Positions 22,431 through 25,731 of a stretch of DNA of 25,731 nt are shown piece by piece. Source of the stretch: Baffinella frigidus (lineage: Eukaryota; Cryptophyceae; Cryptomonadales; Baffinellaceae); the NCBI GenBank assembly GCA_026770585.1, contig MU647270.1, positions 85,763 to 111,493 of the forward strand, given 5' to 3'. Each line of letters starts with the position of its first letter. Position 1 is the stretch's first letter. Below the pieces are notes generated by a model. The model had not been told where the DNA came from. It saw only the letters and a program-made list of their open reading frames with translations, and searched no databases. The position numbers were made by a program, and so were the translations under genes.

Positions 22431-22518
22431 CGGCACGCTCTCCTATGCGGGCCACGAATTTAGGCGATTAATAGACTTTTGAGTCGTTCACTATCGGCAC
22501 GCTCTCCTACGCGGGCCA
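22431..22518 (+). repeat. Duplicated short exon-like segment (GTLSYAGH)
   Basis: CGGCACGCTCTCCTATGCGG with GCCA (22431-22454) is repeated as CGGCACGCTCTCCTACGCGG with GCCA (22495-22518). The single difference is silent in the GTLSYAGH frame, which resembles an ankyrin first helix. The first copy follows GGAGGAAGACAGT, the end of the neighbouring exon. Confidence 0.5.
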
Positions 22519-22618
22519 TCTAGCGCCGCCTCACTCGGGTTGACGGACTATCCTCAAGTTGACATGCTGGGTCTGCGGTACAAATCCGTCAACTTCGGCG
22601 CGGAAAAGAGCCCGGGCC

Positions 22619-22656
22619 CACCAAATCGTTTAGGGTTTAGGGTTTAGGGTTTTGGG
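22619..22656 (-). repeat. Short G-strand telomere block
   Basis: CGTTTAGGGTTTAGGGTTTA with GGGTTTTGGG: about four units of opposite polarity to the neighbouring arrays. It lies just upstream of the second TALQWAEQ exon boundary. Confidence 0.9.
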
Positions 22657-22689
22657 ATGTACGATAACCTGGAGCCTCCCCGCTGGCAG

Positions 22690-22798
22690 AATACAGAGAA
22701 GTGAATGTAAATGTTCCCTATGAGTTAAAAGATGATTACAGAGAGAAATACTCTGTCCGTTGGTCTCCAGATGGTAAATCTTGGGTTACATCAGGCAG
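22690..22798 (+). other. 109-bp AT-rich insert within a duplicated exon boundary
   Basis: Compared with the paralog at 22281-22330, this copy has 109 extra bp between GGCAG and GACCGC, ending with a repeated GGCAG. The insert is AT-richer than neighbouring exons. It has a continuous frame (VPYELKDDYREKYSV, then RWSPDGKSWVTSG) that joins in frame to the downstream TALQWAEQC. RWSPDGKSW is WD40-like, but too short to assign. It may be captured foreign DNA. Confidence 0.6.
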
Positions 22799-22850
22799 GA
22801 CCGCTCTGCAGTGGGCTGAGCAGTGCACCGAGGAAGACAGTAAGGCCCCT
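22799..22850 (+). CDS. Ankyrin-like exon (TALQWAEQC), copy 2
   Basis: GACCGCTCTGCAGTGGGCTG through AAGGCCCCT encodes TALQWAEQCTEEDSKAP. The 32-bp end (22819-22850) is repeated at 22904-22935, and shorter pieces lie at 22429, 21770 and 22987. Each adjoins telomere-like repeats. No donor GT is visible at the end, so the exon may be terminal, truncated or decayed. Confidence 0.45.
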
Positions 22851-23186
22851 ACACCCTAAACCCTAAACCCTCATCCCTTAACCCTAGATCCTAAACCCTA
22901 CAAAGCAGTGCACCGAGGAAGACAGTAAGGCCCCTCAACCCTAAACCCTAAACCCTCATCCCTTAACCCTAGACCCTAAACCCTGCAGAGCAGTACACGG
23001 AGGAAGACAGTACGCCCCCTCCTAAACCCTAAACCCTATACCCCAATCCCTAATCCCGAATCCCTAAACCCTCAACCCTACTCGATAAAACCTACACCCT
23101 AAACCCTAAACCCTAAACCCTAAACCCTAAACCCCAAAACCCTAAACCCTAAACCCTAAACCTTAAACCCTAAACCCTAAACCCTG
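22851..23186 (+). repeat. Telomere-like arrays separated by exon fragments
   Basis: The arrays at 22851-22903, 22936-22985 and 23014-23186 have C-rich polarity. The exon fragment AGCAGTGCACCGAGGAAGAC lies between the first two, and AGCAGTACACGGAGGAAGAC (22987-23013, after ACCCTGCAG) between the second and third. Confidence 0.92.
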
Positions 23187-23240
23187 AGCGCTCAGAGAGA
23201 AAACACCCGACTGCCGGCTGCGAACGACCCTGGAACCAAA

Positions 23241-23430
23241 CCGTTACTCGACACCTGAAACCGTTACTCGACACCTGGAACCGTTACTCGACACCTGAAA
23301 CCGTTACTCGACACCTGAAACCGTTACTCGACACCTGAAACCGTTACTCGACACCTGAAACCGTTACCCGACACCTGAAACCGTTACTCGACACCTGGAA
23401 CCGTTACTCGACACCTGGAACCGTTACTCA
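23241..23430. repeat. 20-bp minisatellite
   Basis: Nine complete units of CCGTTACTCGACACCTGAAA, varying only at GAAA/GGAA and one ACTC/ACCC, plus a partial tenth. All frames on both strands meet stops, so it is not coding. Confidence 0.98.
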
Positions 23431-23558
23431 GCAGCGAAGCTTCATCGAAACCGTTGCGAAGAAGCGGCCGTGACTAGTTAACTCAAACTTTTACTCAACC
23501 CAATAGCCGCTTTGAAGACGCGTTCAGAGGGTGGCAATTGCGTGAGTGCTTTCGTTAC

Positions 23559-23714
23559 GCAAGCTTCCAGCCCTGGATGGCTTTTCTGGGCCCTGAAGCG
23601 GATCAAATCCCCTTTCGGGTCCTGAAATTTTTCAAAGTCTGAAAAGGGGGTGAGCGTAGAGGAGATTTGATCCGCTTCAGGTCCCAAAAAAGCCCATCAG
23701 GGCTGGAAGCTTGC
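23559..23714. mobile_element. MITE-like element (GCAAGCTTCCAGCCCTG ends)
   Basis: GCAAGCTTCCAGCCCTGGAT, GGCTTTTCTGGGCCCTGAAG and CGGATCAAATC pair with the right half at about 90 percent over 54 bp. The loop is AAATTTTTCAAAGT. A single copy is present. Confidence 0.9.
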
Positions 23715-23765
23715 CAAACTAGCTTGTGTTCTCCTGTCCATGGCGCCACTTTTCAGCTTATGTCT

Positions 23766-24088
23766 GCTCCCTACACCCCAGCGTTGCGAACCTTAAACCC
23801 TAAACCCTAAACTTTAAACCCCAAAACCTAAACCCTAAACCCTAAACCCTAAACCTCAGCTCCCTACACCCCAGCGTTGCGAACCCTCAACCCTCAACCC
23901 TAAACCTTAAACCCCAAAACCTAAACCCTAAACCCTAAACCCTAAACCCAAGACCCTAAACCCTAAACCCCAGACCCTAAACCCTAAACCCTAAACCCTA
24001 AACCCTAAACCCTAAACCCCAAACCCTAAACCCCCAACCCTAAACCCTAAACCCTAAACCCTAAACCCTGAACCCTAAACCCCACACC
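23766..24088 (+). repeat. Telomere-like arrays with a duplicated 27-bp unique boundary
   Basis: GCTCCCTACACCCCAGCGTT with GCGAACC occurs at 23766-23792 and again at 23859-23885, each followed by CCCTAAA repeat. A third partial CACACCCCAGCG ends the block at about 24083. Bases 23992-24080 are nearly pure CCCTAAA. Confidence 0.93.
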
Positions 24089-24162
24089 CCAGCGTGCGTG
24101 GTGCTTCGGCGGCTAATGGGACTCGATAATTCTGGACCTGTCTGGCCCCGCCCACCCACCCT

Positions 24163-24200
24163 AAGGGTTTATGGTTTAGGGTTTAGGGTTTAGGGTGTAT
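24163..24200 (-). repeat. Short G-strand telomere block flanked by duplication
   Basis: About five TTTAGGG-type units. CCCACCCACCCT lies at 24151-24162 on the left and 24213-24224 on the right, each with further weaker similarity outward (TCTGGCCCC / TCCGGGCCC). Confidence 0.85.
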
Positions 24201-24352
24201 GGTCCGGGCCCTCCCACCCACCCTCTGCCTCCTTGATAAGTCTGCGTTTTTTTGTCATGCAAAAGTCAGATTTCCAGAGCAAAATGAAAGATTTGTAAAC
24301 CCTGAAACCAACCAATGGCTCCAAAGCTCCCCTGCACTGAGAAACTGAAACT

Positions 24353-24380
24353 GGTTTAGGGTTTAGGGTTTAGGGTTTAG
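24353..24380 (-). repeat. Short G-strand telomere block flanked by a 9-bp duplication
   Basis: Four TTTAGGG units lie between GAAACTGGT (24347-24355) and GAAACTGGT (24380-24388). The arrangement is like the 9-bp CAGCTGGCC duplication at 12504/12736, but with the repeat in the other polarity. Confidence 0.88.
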
Positions 24381-24396
24381 AAACTGGTGCACGGCA

Positions 24397-24638
24397 ATCT
24401 CATCCCGCCGAGTATTCAAGTTGAAAACGATCTGGCAACGAAAATTACCGCACAATTGTTTTTACTATTACGTGTATGGACCAATTGTGTGGTAATTTCC
24501 GTTGCCAGAAAATTACCGCACAATTGTTTTTACGAAAATTGCCGCACAATTGTTTTCACTATTACGTGTATGGACCAATTGTGTAGTAATTTCCGTTGCC
24601 AGATCGTGTTCAACTTGAATACTCGTCTGGATGAAATC
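24397..24638. mobile_element. Family D element with a duplicated core
   Basis: The outer arms ATCTCATCCCGCCGAGTATT and complement flank GATCTGGCAACGAAAATTAC. The core ACCGCACAATTGTTTTTACT to CCGTTGCCAGA is present twice, with an additional half unit between. The core spelling is ATTACCGCACAA instead of ATTACTACACAA. Confidence 0.87.
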
Positions 24639-24698
24639 ATCTCTGGTGTAGGCACGTGCTCTGATAAACGTGATGGCGTACCCGCCAAACCCTGCACC

Positions 24699-24770
24699 AA
24701 AGTCTCGGCCTACGGTAGGAGGTCCTAGGCAATGTCGTAGGCCTAACTACCCCATTTTCAGGCCGTTGCC
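24699..24770. mobile_element. Right half of a family C element
   Basis: AAAGTCTCGGCCTACGGTAG through ATTTTCAGGCCGTTG is the right arm only. The left arm is replaced by unrelated DNA. It marks the left end of a tandem duplication whose partner contains the intact element at 25268-25417. Confidence 0.88.
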
Positions 24771-24920
24771 CTATTAACTCTAAACAAAGTCCGACGCAAG
24801 CGGTGGTAGGTAGTTAAGGTGGTCACCTTTCAAACGGTTCTGAGGGTAATAAAGATTATCTCTGATAAACGTTATGGCGCACCCCCTAAACCCTGCACCC
24901 CAAACCCTACACCCCAACAG

Positions 24921-24950
24921 GCTCTCATCGACCTGGAATCACCAGAAGCG
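24921..24950 (+). CDS. Micro-exon copy 1 (ALIDLESPEA)
   Basis: Between CACCCCAACAG and the start of the family F element, 30 nt read ALIDLESPEA. The paralog at 25606-25635 reads AFMDLDSPEA and has a GT donor. Here the position of the donor is taken by AACACCACAC, the element start, so the donor may have been destroyed. The domain is uncertain. Confidence 0.38.
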
Positions 24951-24951
24951 A

Positions 24952-25118
24952 ACACCACACAGCGGATTTTGAAGGGGTTTTGAATAACCCCTAAGCGATA
25001 AGACATAGGACCCTACGGTAGGCAATCCGCAGGGACATAGGTGTGTTCCTACTGACAAGGAAACGGAAAGGTGGTCCGATTTGGGCCGAAAATCCCTTCG
25101 TAGCCCGCTGTGTGGTGT
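24952..25118. mobile_element. Inverted-repeat element, family F, at an exon border
   Basis: ACACCACACAGCGG and CCGCTGTGTGGTGT are exact inverted termini. The inside has ACCCCTAAGCGATAAGACAT, CCCTACGGTAGGCAATCCGC and TTGGGCCGAAAATCCC. It abuts the 3' border of the exon at 24921-24950. Confidence 0.92.
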
Positions 25119-25195
25119 GGGCGGATTATGGTTGTTGCCTGAGTCGTGACCCTCACCCCTCGCCCATAAACCCTGAACCTGAAACCCTAAGACAG

Positions 25196-25222
25196 GCGTT
25201 GATGAATCTCCAGAAGCAGACG
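25196..25222 (+). pseudogene. Micro-exon copy 2, shortened
   Basis: After CCTAAGACAG the sequence GCGTTGATGAATCTCCAGAA resembles 25606-25635 but lacks about seven bases (around CGACTCT), shifting the frame. The acceptor is identical in both copies. Confidence 0.5.
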
Positions 25223-25267
25223 CGTGGACCTGAATCAGGTCTAGTCTAGTCTCGTACTATCATAGGC

Positions 25268-25417
25268 TAACGGCCTGAAAATGGGGTAGTTAGGCATACG
25301 GCATTGCCTAGGACCTGCTACCGTAGGCCGAGGGATCCTAGGACCAAAAAGTCTCGGCCTACGGTAGGAGGTCCTAGGCAATCCCGTAGGCCTAACTACC
25401 AGATTTTCAGGCCGTTA
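25268..25417. mobile_element. MITE-like element, family C
   Basis: TAACGGCCTGAAAATGGGGT and complement with few mismatches. CTATTAA follows at the right, as in most other family C copies, suggesting that the element extends to TTAATAGGG ends. Confidence 0.92.
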
Positions 25418-25605
25418 CCCTATTAAAGTTTAGTCTAGTCCAGTCTCGTACTCTAGACAAACTCCGACGCAAGCGGTGGAAGGTAGTGAAGTTGGTCACC
25501 TGTCAAAAGGTTGTGAGGGTAATAAAGATGCAGAAGAGAAGACGAAAAAACACTTGATTCTGCACACCATAAACCATAGACCCTAAACTTGAAACCCTAA
25601 GACAG

Positions 25606-25635
25606 GCCTTCATGGATCTCGACTCTCCAGAAGCG
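25606..25635 (+). CDS. Micro-exon copy 3 (AFMDLDSPEA) with telomeric donor
   Basis: The acceptor is CCCTAAGACAG, then 30 nt GCCTTCATGGATCTCGACTC with TCCAGAAGCG, then the donor GGTAAACCC running straight into CCCTAAA repeat. It is the third and best-bordered copy of this small exon. It probably belongs to the same rightward gene, which would continue beyond the window. Confidence 0.42.
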
Positions 25636-25731
25636 GTAAACCCTAAACCCTAAACCCCAGCCCCCAAACACTAAACACTAAACACTAAACACTAAACACT
25701 AAACCCTAAACCCTAAACCCTAAACCCTAAA
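25636..25731 (+). repeat. Interstitial telomere-like array at the window edge
   Basis: GTAAACCCTAAACCC, then five AAACACT units (25667-25705), then CCCTAAA to the end. The polarity is C-rich toward the right, so it is not the cap of a right chromosome end. Confidence 0.95.

Larger units (their letters stand above)
24790..25530. repeat. Tandem segmental duplication
   Basis: CCGACGCAAGCGGTGGTAGG to GAGGGTAATAAAGAT (24791-24855) recurs at 25463-25529 (CCGACGCAAGCGGTGGAAGG to GAGGGTAATAAAGAT). Both follow a family C element and precede a similar small exon (24921 and 25606). CTCTGATAAACG with ATGGCG is also repeated at 24659 and 24861. Confidence 0.85.

Noticed and set aside
22174-22455. 93-codon minus-strand frame as a gene
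   Set aside because: It is antisense to the TALQWAEQC exon and the GTLSYAGH segment, which are duplicated with mostly silent changes in the plus-strand frames.
23241-23430. CRISPR array (regular 20-bp units)
   Set aside because: The units are contiguous with no unique spacers, and the surroundings are eukaryotic. It is a minisatellite.
25636-25731. Chromosome-end telomere at the right edge
   Set aside because: A right-hand end should finish with the G-rich strand (TTTAGGG) toward the 3' end. Here it is CCCTAAA, with AAACACT units mixed in, so the array is interstitial and the contig simply stops inside it.

Overview
This is eukaryotic nuclear DNA. It has GT-AG introns, split ankyrin-type coding exons, a WD40 gene, dense telomere-like repeats of the (CCCTAAA)n class with several single-base variants, and many short non-autonomous inverted-repeat elements (MITE-like). 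TTTAGGG-type repeats, GC-rich exons and very repeat-rich introns would suit an alga or other protist, for example a chromerid-like alveolate. I cannot fix the taxon from the sequence alone. I saw no rRNA, tRNA, CRISPR, bacterial operon or viral structure.

Layout. 1-740: poly-G contig edge, short inverted-repeat elements and a 32-bp tandem repeat. 742-1827 (- strand): one intact intronless WD40 beta-propeller ORF, the best-supported gene here. 2330-3137 (+ strand): a tentative two-exon hypothetical gene, with a possible signal peptide and a Gly/Met-rich second exon, whose 73-bp intron is almost wholly telomere-like repeat. From about 4.7 kb to the right edge: short + strand coding islands, most of them ankyrin-like (for example 12739-12835, 13659-13751, 15883-15945, 17491-17593, 18245-18307, 22306-22355, 22799-22850). 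Several other islands (5179-5231, 5446-5569, 5985-6034, 6483-6527, 24921-25635) are only weakly ankyrin-like. The islands sit between blocks of telomere-like repeat, minisatellites and about 35 inverted-repeat elements. Many islands occur two to five times, and later copies are truncated, frameshifted or split by an element. The whole looks like one large ankyrin-repeat gene, or its decaying paralogous pieces, running rightward off the window.

Themes. (1) Telomere-like repeats fill introns, and near-repeat sequences form some splice sites: GGTAAACCC donors and ACCCTGCAG acceptors. (2) Several repeat blocks are flanked by direct duplications of 9 to 32 bp of unique sequence, as expected if the repeats were inserted at breaks. 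(3) The inverted-repeat elements look modular: the same core occurs with different arms and the same arms with different cores. (4) One element family has 4-bp target duplications that can be checked against nearby unfilled paralogous sites. (5) A 34-nt hairpin occurs three times with compensatory base-pair changes. The right edge ends in C-rich CCCTAAA, the wrong polarity for a chromosome end, so these repeats are interstitial.
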